Assembly (NCBI RefSeq): GCF_013449725.1
Contig: NZ_JACCFF010000004.1
Location: 1-64,000, forward strand
Direction: 5' to 3'
DNA: 64,000 nt
Source of the DNA: Mycobacteroides sp. LB1
GTDB lineage: Bacteria; Actinomycetota; Actinomycetes; Mycobacteriales; Mycobacteriaceae
Shown here: positions 50,217 through 59,629 of the stretch, one piece after another
How the letters are laid out: every line of letters begins with the position of its first letter
Numbering within the stretch: position 1 is the first letter of the stretch
Notes under the pieces: generated by a model
What the model saw: only the letters and a program-made list of their open reading frames with translations
Databases searched by the model: none
What the model was told of the DNA's origin: nothing
Program-made: the position numbers and the translations under genes

Positions 50217-53128
50217 GCTCCACGCACCCCTCCCCGGGCACGTGGAGACTCCTCGAGCTCGACATCCAGGCGCGCGCCGAGGCTGCGCAGCACGTCGAGT
50301 ACCAGGCCGACTACCACCAGGTACACACCCAGATCGAAGAACAATGCCGTCACGATCTTGACGTGCCCGAATCCGAACATGTCGAATTGGATTGTGGCCG
50401 AAGACAGCACGGGTGCACCTAGCAGCAACGACATCAGTGCGGTGCCGCCGGAGAAGGCCAGTCCGAGACCGAGGATCTTTCCGGCGTCGAAGGGCAGGGT
50501 CTCACCCAGCTCGTAGCGCCCGCCTGCGAGATAGCGCAGCACCAGCGCCAGACCGGCAGTCAGGCCGCCCGCGAACCCGCCGCCCGGAACGTTGTGCCCG
50601 GCGAAGAAAAAGTAGATCGACAGCGCCATGACGAGGGGGAAAATCAGCCGCGTCGCCACTTCGAGAACCAACGACCGGTGCTTGGGATCGCGTAACTCGG
50701 TGCCGCGCAGCCAGATACTGGAAGCTACTACGATATCGGGCTGACCGGCCGTGTCCCATGGTCTTCGCGCAAGTGGCTCATCCGATACCCATGACCTTCG
50801 CGCAAGCGGCTCATCCGAGACGCGCGGAGCTCTGCCAAAACGCCGGTGCCGGAACATTAACGAGGCCACACCCGTGGCGGCGACCAGCAGCACCGAGATT
50901 TCGCCGAGGGTGTCCCAGGCACGGATATCCACCAACAAGACGTTTACCGTATTGGCTCCGTGCCCGCGCAGATATGCCGCCTCGGGGAGGAGGTCGGCGA
51001 TGGGCCGATCACGTCGCGCCGCCATCGCATACACCCCGAGTGTGGTGACGGTGCATCCGACGGCGATCGCGAGCACAGCACGAGGAAGCCGGAACCTGTT
51101 GGCCTGCTCGATATTCGATTCGGCGGGCAGGGCGCGCAGCACCAACACAAAGATCACTAAGGTCAGGGTCTCGACGAGAAACTGGGTCAGCGCCAGGTCG
51201 GGCGCACCGTGCAGGGCGAAGATCGTGCCCGTCCCGTACCCGGTGATACCCACCAGCAGCACCGCCGCGAGACGGTTACGCATGAGCGTCGCGCCGATGG
51301 CGGCCGCCAGCATCAGCACACCCACCACAGGTTGCAACGGGGAATCCCACAGTTTCAGATGTGCTTGGTCGCGGGCGCCAAGGGCCAGCATGATCGTCGG
51401 CAGCATCACGAGGGTTACCAGAATGGTGGCCTGGGTGAACGGGATTGAGCCTCGCTGGGTTAGCGCGGTCAGTCGCTGGGACAGCACATCGGCGCCACGT
51501 AGTGCCGCGTCGTAGCCGCGGTCGGCATTCCCCAGCGGATTGACGGCGAGCCGTGCCCGTCGTAGGCGCCCCCGCGAGAAGAACGCAAAGATACCGACCG
51601 CGAAGGCCAGCGCGGTGAGCAACAGTGGAACCCCGAAGCCCTCCCAGATCGCGATATGCGCGTCAACAGGATTGGCGTAACTGCCGAGCACCCAGTTGAG
51701 CCAGTCGGGTAGCACCCCGGCCGCGACGCCCGCCACTGCCAGTAGCGCGGGCGCTGCCACGAAAGTCGAGGCCGGAGCATGCCTTCCCTGAACGCGAGCG
51801 CTGGGCTCGGGTAATCCCTTCCGCGCGAATGCTCCCCACATGAATCGCATGCTGTAGGTGATGGTGAACATCGAACCGATGACGATCCCGGCCAGCACCC
51901 ACGGTGCCGCCGAACCGAGCACCCGGCTGTGCAGGACGGTGGCGAAGGCAAGCTCCTTACCGACGAACCCGAGGGTCAGTGGGACTCCGGCCATACTCGC
52001 TGCGGCGAGCCCGGCGACTACGAGAAGTGACGGTTCGCGATTTCCGAGCCAGGCCAGCTTGCGGATATCGCGGGTGCCGACCGTGTGGTCGATGACCCCG
52101 ACCACCATGAACAGTGCGGCCTTGAACAACGCATGTGCGCACAACATCACCAGCCCGGCCAGCAGGATGTCGGGATCGCCAGTACCGGTGAGCACAACCA
52201 GGAACCCGAGCTGGCTCACCGTGCCAAAGGCGAGGATCAACTTCAGGTCGTACTCACGCAGGGCTCGCCAGCCTGCCAGGATCATCGTGGCGATGCCCAA
52301 TACCAGCACGATGGGCCGCCACGGCGTCGCCTCGGCGAACCCCGGCGACATGCGGGCCAACAGATAGATACCGGCCTTCACCATTGCCGCAGCGTGCAGG
52401 TAGGCGCTGACCGGAGTAGGTGCCGCCATCGCGCCGGGAAGCCAAAAGTGCAGGGGCACAATGGCGGATTTACTCAGCGCGCCGATCAGCACCAGCACCA
52501 GGCCGACGTTGGCGGCCATACCCGACGGGGGATGTGTGATGAGGTCGGACAGCAAGAAGCTGCCACCCACATGACCGAGCACGATGACCCCGACCAGCAT
52601 CGCCAGACCACCGGCGGTTGTCACCAGCAGTGCCTGCACCGCTGCCCGACGACTTGCGAGCCGCTCGGCGTAGTGCCCCACGAGGAGGAAGGACAGCACG
52701 GTTGTCAGTTCCCAGAAGATGTAGAGCAGCAGCAGATTGTCGCTGACCACCAAGCCGAACATGGCGCCGGAGAATGCCACCAACTCGGCAGCGAAGCTCG
52801 GTAGCCGCGGTTCGGTGTGCCCGTCGCGATGCCGGAAGTAGCTCGCACAGTAGAACAGGACCAGCGACCCGATGCCGAGCACCAGCACGCTCATGATTGC
52901 GGCGAGTGAGTCGAAGCGCAGCGCGATATCCATCGCCAGTTCGGGGACCCAGGGGATATCAATTCGTGCGTCCACTCCGCCAGTTGGCCACCTTGCCAAG
53001 ACCCAGATCAGCGAACCCAACGGGACAAGGGCAAGGGGGTAGAACGCCAGTCGGCCAACGCGCGCCACAAGTAGCGGCGCCAGCGCGGCCGCCAGGGCGT
53101 GCGCAAGCAGAATCGCAAGCAAAGGCAC
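50213..53128 (-). CDS. mnhA: Fused Mrp antiporter subunits A and B
   Basis: 971 residues from a GTG start. The N-terminal ~500 residues are the MnhA/NuoL-type proton channel (WLPGAMAAPTPVSAYLHAAAMVKAG). DUF4040 and MbhE-type segments follow (about 590-760), then a linker with two 11-residue VSDEPLARR repeats (770-791). Last comes an MnhB domain (about 800-960, including FFFAGHNVPGGGFAGGLTAGLAL). The A-B fusion is common in actinobacteria. It is first of the antiporter genes and follows the AAA ATPase gene by 80 bp. Confidence 0.93.
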   Translation of the reverse strand: MPLLAILLAHALAAALAPLLVARVGRLAFYPLALVPLGSLIWVLARWPTGGVDARIDIPWVPELAMDIALRFDSLAAIMSVLVLGIGSLVLFYCASYFRHRDGHTEPRLPSFAAELVAFSGAMFGLVVSDNLLLLYIFWELTTVLSFLLVGHYAERLASRRAAVQALLVTTAGGLAMLVGVIVLGHVGGSFLLSDLITHPPSGMAANVGLVLVLIGALSKSAIVPLHFWLPGAMAAPTPVSAYLHAAAMVKAGIYLLARMSPGFAEATPWRPIVLVLGIATMILAGWRALREYDLKLILAFGTVSQLGFLVVLTGTGDPDILLAGLVMLCAHALFKAALFMVVGVIDHTVGTRDIRKLAWLGNREPSLLVVAGLAAASMAGVPLTLGFVGKELAFATVLHSRVLGSAAPWVLAGIVIGSMFTITYSMRFMWGAFARKGLPEPSARVQGRHAPASTFVAAPALLAVAGVAAGVLPDWLNWVLGSYANPVDAHIAIWEGFGVPLLLTALAFAVGIFAFFSRGRLRRARLAVNPLGNADRGYDAALRGADVLSQRLTALTQRGSIPFTQATILVTLVMLPTIMLALGARDQAHLKLWDSPLQPVVGVLMLAAAIGATLMRNRLAAVLLVGITGYGTGTIFALHGAPDLALTQFLVETLTLVIFVLVLRALPAESNIEQANRFRLPRAVLAIAVGCTVTTLGVYAMAARRDRPIADLLPEAAYLRGHGANTVNVLLVDIRAWDTLGEISVLLVAATGVASLMFRHRRFGRAPRVSDEPLARRSWVSDEPLARRPWDTAGQPDIVVASSIWLRGTELRDPKHRSLVLEVATRLIFPLVMALSIYFFFAGHNVPGGGFAGGLTAGLALVLRYLAGGRYELGETLPFDAGKILGLGLAFSGGTALMSLLLGAPVLSSATIQFDMFGFGHVKIVTALFFDLGVYLVVVGLVLDVLRSLGARLDVELEESPRARGGVRGA
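50756..50821 (-). repeat. Two tandem 33-bp units in the mnhA/B linker
   Basis: On the minus strand two 33-bp units encode VSDEPLARRSW and VSDEPLARRPW. The 20-bp core CTTCGCGCAAGCGGCTCATC (plus strand) is at 50796-50815, and again with one change at 50763-50782. The same core occurs in opposite orientation at 55367-55386. Lying exactly between the MbhE- and MnhB-like parts, it looks like an inserted dispersed repeat tolerated in a linker. Confidence 0.8.
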
Positions 53129-53208
53129 TCCCGTCTATCTGTTGTTGGGCGGGGTGTCGTGATGCCTAGTTTACGGGGCGCTCGACGATTGGCGCGACGC
53201 AACCCTTT

Positions 53209-55407
53209 TCAGCGGTTGTCAGCAAACGCGCGCAGCGAAGCCACCTGCACCGGGTCCAGCGAGGGGCGCACGGTGGCCCGGGCCGTTTCGACATCGGCGA
53301 CGGTCACGTCGGCGGCATCGATGGAACGCCGCATTGCCGCCATCGCCGCCTCACGCAACAGCGCCGCGCAATCGGCGGCCGAGAAGCCCTCGAGTTCGGT
53401 GGCGAGGGCATCCAGATCCACATCGGCGTCAAGCGGCACCGATCGGGCGGCGGTCTTGAGAATGTCTTTGCGGGCTTGCGCGTCCGGAGGCTCGACGAAC
53501 ACCAGGCGTTCCATCCGACCGGGACGAAGCAGTGCCGGGTCGATGAGCTCGGGCCGGTTGGTGGCACCGAGTACCACCACGTCGCGCAGCGGTTCCACCC
53601 CGTCCAGCTCGGTGAGCAGGGCCGCCACCACTCTGTCGGTGACTCCCGAGTCGAAGCTCTGCCCGCGTCGCGGGGCCAGCGCATCCACCTCGTCGAGGAA
53701 CACCAATGAGGGCGCGGAATCCCGGGCACGCCGGAACAGATCGCGCACCGCCTGTTCGGAGGCGCCGACCCATTTGTCCATCAGCTCGGCACCCTTGACG
53801 GCATGGACCGAAAGCCTGCCCGAGCTGGCCAGCGCCCGCACCACAAATGTCTTCCCGCAGCCGGGCGGCCCGTACAGCAGCACCCCGCGGGGCGGATCCA
53901 CGCCCAGCCGCTCGAAGGTGTCCGGATGCTGCAAAGGCCACAGAACAGCTTCTGTCAGCGCCTGTTTGGTGGTTACCATGTCGCCGACGTCATCGAGGGT
54001 TATCGACCCGACGGCCACCTCTTCGGTGCTGGACCGCGAGAGCGGACGAATCACGGACAGCGCACCGACGAGATCTTCCTGGCTGAGCGCTGGTGCGCTG
54101 GCCTGCTCGCTGGCGCGTGCGGCCGCCCGCAATGCGGCCTCGCGTACCAGGGCGGCCAGATCGGCCACCACGAAACCCGGTGTCCGTGCTGCGATCTCGT
54201 CGAGCTGCAAATCCTGCGAAGGCACTTTCGCTAGCAGGACCTCTAGCAGTGCCTTGCGGGTGGCGCCGTCGGGCAGGCTCAGGCCCAGCTCGCGGTCACA
54301 CAGCTCGGGAGCACGCAGCCGCACATCGATCGCATTGGGATGGGCGGTGGTCGCGATGAATGCAACGCCGGAAGTGGCTACCGCAGAGCGCAACTCAGCG
54401 AGAATGAGTGTCGCCACCGGTTCGGCGGTGGCAGGCAATAGTGCGTCGACATCGGAGATGAGCAGAACTCCACCGGACTGCCGGACCCGACTCACGGCGC
54501 CGCGGATCGCATTGAGGCGTCCATCCGCGGTCGTGGCTCCCACTTCCGGCCCGTCCAGTTCGAGGAGTGTGCGCGACGCGCAGACCGCGCGCGCCAATGT
54601 CGCCTTGCCGACACCGGCGGGCCCGGAAATCAGCACGCCCAGATTGGGCTGGGCGCCCAGTGTCTTCAGTAGACCGGGTTCGTCGAGGGCAAGTTTTAGC
54701 CACTCGGTGAGGCGTGCGACCTGCGCCTGGGAGCCCTTGAGGTCCTCCACGGATACCGCTGCGACGGGTTCGGTCGGCGGGGCCGCCTCGGCAGCCGGGG
54801 TCGGAGGCTGGGTGGATGGTGTCGAACCCTGCCAGCTGACAAGAGAATTGGGTTGCACGCTGACCGGACCGACCGGATCGACCGCGGTCACCGTCAGTAG
54901 TTCGGAGGTCCAGGTGATGCCCACCGATCGGGCCAGTGCCGATGTCGCCTCCGAGGTGGAGGTGCCCGGCCCGAGGTCTCGCGGCAGCAGTGACACGGTA
55001 TCCCCGACGGTCATGACCTTGCCCAACAGCGCCATCCGTAGCGTCGCCGACGAAACGGATTGGGTGGCAAGGGAGGAGCCGCTCACGGTGACCGACCGCG
55101 CGCCATACACCACTACTGGCGCGATGACGACCGACGCGTCCTCACGCAGACCCGCATTCGACAGCGTGACATCGTCGAGCAGGGCGGTGCCGGCGGGAAC
55201 CGAGCGAGGGGCGATACCCACCACCGCCGTGGTCGTCCGCGATCCGGTCAGTGATATCGCATCCCATTCTCGGATCCCTAGGGCGGCAATTGCTTCCGGA
55301 TGCAACCGGACAACACCGCGCCGCGAGTCGACGGCCGATGTGTTGAGACGGACAGTGAGGGTGAGCGATGAGCCGCTTGCGCGAAGAGCATTGGGAGAGG
55401 AGCTCAT
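53209..55407 (-). CDS. Cdc48/p97-like double AAA+ ATPase (Rv0435c/Msm0858-like)
   Basis: 732 residues: an N-domain of the CDC48 double-psi-barrel type (about 1-190), a first AAA module with GPAGVGKA, and a second with GPPGCGKT and LVFLDEVDAL. In the first module the Walker A ends KA rather than KT/KS and Walker B reads LLISDVDALL, lacking the catalytic Glu, so it may bind but not hydrolyse ATP. The mycobacterial family has known ATPase activity but unclear substrates. It lies 6 bp after pssA. Confidence 0.9.
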   Translation of the reverse strand: MSSSPNALRASGSSLTLTVRLNTSAVDSRRGVVRLHPEAIAALGIREWDAISLTGSRTTTAVVGIAPRSVPAGTALLDDVTLSNAGLREDASVVIAPVVVYGARSVTVSGSSLATQSVSSATLRMALLGKVMTVGDTVSLLPRDLGPGTSTSEATSALARSVGITWTSELLTVTAVDPVGPVSVQPNSLVSWQGSTPSTQPPTPAAEAAPPTEPVAAVSVEDLKGSQAQVARLTEWLKLALDEPGLLKTLGAQPNLGVLISGPAGVGKATLARAVCASRTLLELDGPEVGATTADGRLNAIRGAVSRVRQSGGVLLISDVDALLPATAEPVATLILAELRSAVATSGVAFIATTAHPNAIDVRLRAPELCDRELGLSLPDGATRKALLEVLLAKVPSQDLQLDEIAARTPGFVVADLAALVREAALRAAARASEQASAPALSQEDLVGALSVIRPLSRSSTEEVAVGSITLDDVGDMVTTKQALTEAVLWPLQHPDTFERLGVDPPRGVLLYGPPGCGKTFVVRALASSGRLSVHAVKGAELMDKWVGASEQAVRDLFRRARDSAPSLVFLDEVDALAPRRGQSFDSGVTDRVVAALLTELDGVEPLRDVVVLGATNRPELIDPALLRPGRMERLVFVEPPDAQARKDILKTAARSVPLDADVDLDALATELEGFSAADCAALLREAAMAAMRRSIDAADVTVADVETARATVRPSLDPVQVASLRAFADNR
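55367..55386 (+). repeat. Dispersed 20-bp repeat core at the AAA ATPase gene start
   Basis: GATGAGCCGCTTGCGCGAAG is the reverse complement of the core at 50796-50815. Here it lies in the first codons of the AAA ATPase gene on the other strand, encoding LRASGSS. A degraded copy (GACGAGCCGCTTACGCGATG, three differences) is at 56300-56319, across the pssA start/psd stop junction. Confidence 0.75.
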
Positions 55408-55413
55408 GGCGCC

Positions 55414-56298
55414 CTAGCGTGGCCTGCCGGGCCGTCGCAGGCCAAGACGTGCCGCGGTTCGCCTTTTGGGCAGCGAGCCCCGTCGGAATGAGCGTCGCTG
55501 GTCCCGACGCTGGTCGCGACGAAGATCCCGGCGTTCCTTGGGCTTGGCATCCCAGGACTCGGGCCGTGCGGCCACCCAGCGCTGACCGCGCCAGGCGAAC
55601 GGGATATGCGCCAGGTAGACGACGATCAGGACCAGTAGCAGCACATATGGGTACTGCAGCAGTAAGGCGGCGGCCACCGTCACCAGAGCGAGCAGCAACA
55701 CCACCATGCGGGGTGGCACCGAGACGGATTTCATGGCTGCGGTGGGGATCTGGCTGACGATGAGCATGGATACGACCACCATCCATCCGCATATCGCCCA
55801 TACCGACGACCACCATCCGTCGCCGAACTGCAGATAGGCGGCCAATGGTGCCAGCACCATCAACGCCCCTGCCGGGGAGGGCACCCCGACGAAATACTCC
55901 TTGGTGAACGCGGGCTGGGAATCGTCGTCCAGCAGCGTGTTGAAGCGCGCCAGCCGCAGCACGATGCACACCGCGTAGAGAAGCGAAAAGACCCACGCCG
56001 TAGGGGTATCCGACAGCATCGAGATGTACAGCACCACGGCGGGAGCGACACCGAAATTCACCGCGTCGGCGAGCGAGTCGATCTCGGCGCCCATCCGAGA
56101 CGTCGCGTCCAGGAGCCGGGCGATCCTGCCGTCGAGACCGTCGAGGATCGCGGCTGCGGCGATCAAGGTCAGCGAGATATACGGCTTTCCGTCGAACGCG
56201 AACTTGATCGAGGACAGGCCACCGCAGATCGCCAGCACCGTCATGACACTCGGCAGGATCCGGATGTGGACGGGACGCTTCGAGGCGGCTTGGTTCAT
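55414..56298 (-). CDS. pssA: CDP-diacylglycerol-serine O-phosphatidyltransferase
   Basis: This integral membrane enzyme makes phosphatidylserine. The CDP-alcohol phosphotransferase motif DG-x2-AR-x8-G-x3-D-x3-D is complete at residues 56-78 (Asp56, Gly57, Ala60, Arg61, Gly70, Asp74, Asp78). 294 residues with about six to seven membrane segments and a very basic C-terminal tail (ERRDLRRDQRRDQRRSFRR). psd, the next enzyme of the pathway, is immediately upstream, separated by 11 bp. Confidence 0.95.
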   Translation of the reverse strand: MNQAASKRPVHIRILPSVMTVLAICGGLSSIKFAFDGKPYISLTLIAAAAILDGLDGRIARLLDATSRMGAEIDSLADAVNFGVAPAVVLYISMLSDTPTAWVFSLLYAVCIVLRLARFNTLLDDDSQPAFTKEYFVGVPSPAGALMVLAPLAAYLQFGDGWWSSVWAICGWMVVVSMLIVSQIPTAAMKSVSVPPRMVVLLLALVTVAAALLLQYPYVLLLVLIVVYLAHIPFAWRGQRWVAARPESWDAKPKERRDLRRDQRRDQRRSFRRGSLPKRRTAARLGLRRPGRPR

Positions 56299-56309
56299 GG
56301 ACGAGCCGC

Positions 56310-57041
56310 TTACGCGATGTCCGGCGAGGAGGGTAGCTCGGCCAGCACCGTCTCGGCGCCGACGGCCCGTTGTCCTTGCTGGACAAGAATTTTCGACCCC
56401 TCGGGCAGGTAGGTGTCGACCCGAGAACCGAATCGGATCAATCCGTAGGTATCGCCGATCGACAGCTGGTCACCCACCCTCGCGTGGCAGATGATGCGAC
56501 GCGCGATGAGCCCGGCGATCTGAACCACCACCACATCGTGCCCGGTACGGGTGCGGATCTGCACGCTATTGCGTTCGTTGGCGACGCTCGCCTCGGCGCG
56601 ATCCGCGGACAAGAACTGTCCGCTGCGGTGGATGACTGCGGTCGCTGCGCCGGCCACCGGAACACGCTGAACGTGAACGTCGAATACCGAGAGGAAAATG
56701 CTGATGCGGGGGAGCGGTTCGGCGGGCAGCCCGAGCTCCGGCGGCGGCACCGCACGGTCGACGAGGCAGATCTGGCCATCGGCGGCGGCGACCACCACAT
56801 CGGCGCGATTGGGTGGGATGCGCGCCGGATGCCGGAAGAAACCGGCACACGCGCCGGCGAGTGCCAGCCCGGTACCGCGAATCCAGCGGTTCTTGAACCC
56901 AAGGCCGGCCAGTCCCAATCCGCCTGCGATGAACGGAAGGCCTGCGGGATGGATCGGTGGAATGGTCGAGCGGAACAGTTCGACGATATGCGGGATCCCG
57001 GAATCGGGCTCTGAACCTACGGGGCGGGGACGTCTTGCCAC
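56310..57041 (-). CDS. psd: Phosphatidylserine decarboxylase (PSD-A type)
   Basis: Psd converts phosphatidylserine to phosphatidylethanolamine using a pyruvoyl group made by self-cleavage. The cleavage site is RFGS with Gly205-Ser206, which would give a short alpha chain of about 38 residues. There is a hydrophobic N-terminal segment, and [14 protein letters not shown] is the usual conserved region. GTG start at 57041. It lies 39 bp after moeA2 and directly before pssA. Confidence 0.94.
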   Translation of the reverse strand: MARRPRPVGSEPDSGIPHIVELFRSTIPPIHPAGLPFIAGGLGLAGLGFKNRWIRGTGLALAGACAGFFRHPARIPPNRADVVVAAADGQICLVDRAVPPPELGLPAEPLPRISIFLSVFDVHVQRVPVAGAATAVIHRSGQFLSADRAEASVANERNSVQIRTRTGHDVVVVQIAGLIARRIICHARVGDQLSIGDTYGLIRFGSRVDTYLPEGSKILVQQGQRAVGAETVLAELPSSPDIA

Positions 57042-57080
57042 TGGACCATCCTAGTGATTGCAGCGGAGCGCGGTGGCCCG

Positions 57081-58274
57081 CTAGGTCAGGTTCCAGACGC
57101 TGACCGTCGTTCCCGCGGCCAGCTCGGTGACGTCCTCGGGTATGTCCAGCAGGCAGTTCGATGCCGCCAGCCAGCGCAGATGGTGCGACGCGGGAGGGCC
57201 CACGGCCGTCACGGTGCCTTTCTGCGCGTCCCAGCATCCCCGCCGGAATTGCCGCTTACCGGCGGGGGCGGAGATCGGATCGGTGAGGACCGCCTCATGG
57301 CGCTCCCTCGCCGGGGCCAATCCCATGGCAGCGCGCAGCGGTTCACGAATGAACACCTCGAACGACACCAGTGCGCTGACGGGATTCCCGGGCAGGGTGA
57401 GTACTGGGACGCCGTTGACGCGACCCGCTCCTTGCGGCTTACCGGGTTGCATGGCCACCGAGAGGAACTGGACCCCCGCGTTGGTGAGCGCGTCCTTGAC
57501 CACCTCATACGCTCCGGCGCTCACCCCGCCGGTGGTGATCACCAGGTCGGCCTGCGCACCGAATTCATCCAGCACGGACAGGAATTGGTCGACGTCATCG
57601 GCGACTGTCGGTGCCACGACGGCATCGGCTCCGGCCTCCTGGACGGCCGCGGCCAGCATGACCGCATTGGATTCGTAGATCTGTCCCGGCTTGAGGTCGG
57701 TGCCGGGGGATACCAGCTCGCTGCCGGTGGAAGCGATGACCACCCGCAGACGGGGATGCACGGTGAGTTCTTCCAGGCCGAGCGCCGCGGCAAGTCCCAA
57801 TGCCGGTGCGTTGAGGCGGGTGCCGGTGGTCAACACGGTGTCACCGGCACGCACATCCTCACCGGCGCACCGGATGTGTTGCCCGGCACGGGGTTCCTCG
57901 GTAATGGTGACGGTGACGGTGCCTCCGTCGGTGACCTCGACGGGCACCACCGCGGTGGCACCTGACGGAACCGGTGCGCCCGTCATGATCCGGTGTGCGG
58001 TGCCGGGGGTCAATGTCAGCTCGTCGGTGCGCCCGGCGGGGATGTCCTCGGTGACCGGCAGCGTTATCGGGTGAGCGGGCGAAGCCCCCACGAGGTCGTC
58101 GCGGTAAACCGCATAACCGTCCATCGCCGAGTTGTCGAACACCGGCAGATTCAGTGGCGCGATGACATCGGCGGCCAGTACCAGCCGTTCGGCGGCCCCG
58201 ACCGGTACCCGTACGGGTACCGGAGCGGAGATCAATCCGGCGACAACCTGCTGGTGTTCTGCGACGGAACGCAT
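57081..58274 (-). CDS. moeA2: Molybdopterin molybdenumtransferase MoeA
   Basis: MoeA inserts molybdate into adenylylated molybdopterin. The 397-residue protein has the MoeA N-terminal segment NLPVFDNSAMDGYAV, RIMTGAPVPSGATAVVPVE, and the central MoCF-binding domain with VIASTGSELV and TTGGVSAGAYEVV. By gene neighbourhood (Rv0438c position, next to psd) it is MoeA2. It is the first gene of the minus-strand run that continues to mnhG. Confidence 0.93.
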   Translation of the reverse strand: MRSVAEHQQVVAGLISAPVPVRVPVGAAERLVLAADVIAPLNLPVFDNSAMDGYAVYRDDLVGASPAHPITLPVTEDIPAGRTDELTLTPGTAHRIMTGAPVPSGATAVVPVEVTDGGTVTVTITEEPRAGQHIRCAGEDVRAGDTVLTTGTRLNAPALGLAAALGLEELTVHPRLRVVIASTGSELVSPGTDLKPGQIYESNAVMLAAAVQEAGADAVVAPTVADDVDQFLSVLDEFGAQADLVITTGGVSAGAYEVVKDALTNAGVQFLSVAMQPGKPQGAGRVNGVPVLTLPGNPVSALVSFEVFIREPLRAAMGLAPARERHEAVLTDPISAPAGKRQFRRGCWDAQKGTVTAVGPPASHHLRWLAASNCLLDIPEDVTELAAGTTVSVWNLT

Positions 58275-58426
58275 CGGCTAACTCTATCCATCGCAGAGTT
58301 GCCCGCATTCGAGCGACAACCTGCTACGCCGCCGAGGGCGTACCGCACGCAGGGGTTTAGCCGCATACCGTGTACCGGGTAGGCCCTCGACGTGCGGTGT
58401 CCACGGCGTGGCAGCAAAATGGCGCC

Positions 58427-59224
58427 ATGACCGTCGGTGGAGTGCTCTTCGATATCGACGGGGTCTTGGTGACCTCGTGGGAGCCGATCGACGGCGCGGC
58501 CGAGGCCCTCAACGCACTTCACGACGAAGATGTTCGTCGTTGTTTCTTGACCAACACCACCTCGCGGACCCGGGTGCAGATCGCGGAACTGCTCACCGCC
58601 GCCGGGCTGGCTGTACCCGCCGACGAGGTGATCACCGCAGCCATGCTGACCGCGGACCATGTGATCGCCCAGCATCCGGGTGCACGGTGCTATCTGTTGA
58701 ACGATGGGGATATCACCGCGGATATGCCGGGGGTCGACTTCGTCGAATCCCTCTCCGATGACCCCGATGTGATCATTCTGGGTGGCGCCGGCCAGCAGTT
58801 CGACCACGTCGCGCTGAGCCGGGTGTACGACCTCATGGCTCAGGGGATTCCGGTGGTCGCGATGCATCGCAACGCGGTATGGAGCACCCGCGAGGGATTG
58901 CGAGTCGATACCGGTGTGTACCTGGCGGGGATGGAGCAGGTGTCGGGACGTAAGGCCGTCGCCGTCGGCAAGCCGGCTCCGGCGGGATTTCAGCTGGCGG
59001 CCGAGCGGATGGGCTGCGACCCGGATCAAGTCGTGATGGTGGGTGACGATTTGATTGTCGACGTGTTGGCTGCGCAGGTGGTGGGAATGACCGGCGTGCT
59101 GGTGCGCACCGGGAAGTTCCGTCAGGACACTCTCGACAGGTGGGCGGCCGACCAGTACACGATGCAACCGGCGTACGTCATCGACTCTGTCGCGGATTTA
59201 CCGCACTTGTTGTCGGACCTGTAG
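58427..59224 (+). CDS. HAD-superfamily phosphatase (LHPP/NagD-like)
   Basis: This 265-residue HAD hydrolase has motif I FDIDGVL (Asp9, Asp11), motif II LTNTTS, a conserved Lys in AVGKPAP and motif IV VMVGDDLIVDV. The C2-type cap and overall pattern resemble the subfamily of NagD and LHPP phosphatases; the substrate cannot be told from sequence. ATG 58427 gives the exact motif I spacing. It is divergent from moeA2, with 152 bp between. Confidence 0.85.
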   Translation: MTVGGVLFDIDGVLVTSWEPIDGAAEALNALHDEDVRRCFLTNTTSRTRVQIAELLTAAGLAVPADEVITAAMLTADHVIAQHPGARCYLLNDGDITADMPGVDFVESLSDDPDVIILGGAGQQFDHVALSRVYDLMAQGIPVVAMHRNAVWSTREGLRVDTGVYLAGMEQVSGRKAVAVGKPAPAGFQLAAERMGCDPDQVVMVGDDLIVDVLAAQVVGMTGVLVRTGKFRQDTLDRWAADQYTMQPAYVIDSVADLPHLLSDL

Positions 59225-59239
59225 ACCAGAATCGGCGAC

Positions 59240-59629
59240 ATGATCGATCACTTTGGTATCAACTGTGCGGACCTACCGGCAGCAGCCGCGTTCTACGACA
59301 AGGTGCTCGAGGTTCTCGGGTACACCCGCCAAATGGATTTCGGTGTCGCTATCGGGTACGGAACGGCAGGAAAACCCGACTTCTGGATCGGCGGCGACCC
59401 TGATGGACAGGCATCGACGGGTCCCAATCGTGAGATCCACGTTGCCTTTTCGGCTGCGAGTATCGAGAAGGTTGACGAGTTCTTCGCGACGGCGACCGGT
59501 GAGGGCGCCGAGGTGCTCCATGCGCCCCGGCTGTGGCCCGAATATCACCCCGGCTATTACGGGGCGTTTGTGCGCGACCCCGATGGGAACAACGTCGAGG
59601 CGGTGTTCCACGGGGCAGCGCCTGCCTAG
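59240..59629 (+). CDS. VOC-superfamily (glyoxalase-like) protein
   Basis: This 129-residue protein with two beta-alpha-beta-beta-beta modules begins MIDHFGINCADLPAAAAFY and ends HPGYYGAFVRDPDGNNVEAVFH, with His and Glu residues at typical metal-ligand positions. It could be a dioxygenase, isomerase or resistance protein; there is no evidence to choose. It starts 15 bp after the HAD gene, probably as an operon, and its stop overlaps the convergent gene by 4 bp. Confidence 0.85.
   Translation: MIDHFGINCADLPAAAAFYDKVLEVLGYTRQMDFGVAIGYGTAGKPDFWIGGDPDGQASTGPNREIHVAFSAASIEKVDEFFATATGEGAEVLHAPRLWPEYHPGYYGAFVRDPDGNNVEAVFHGAAPA

Noticed and set aside
46969..53128. Respiratory complex I (nuo) genes
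   Set aside because: The complete A/B-C-D-E-F-G order, the MnhE and MnhG families and the absence of NADH- or quinone-binding subunits identify a Mrp-type antiporter.
53099..55417. 772-codon plus-strand open frame opposite the AAA ATPase gene
   Set aside because: Its translation is Ser/Arg/Ala low-complexity, while the minus strand encodes two complete AAA modules with Walker motifs. It is a shadow.
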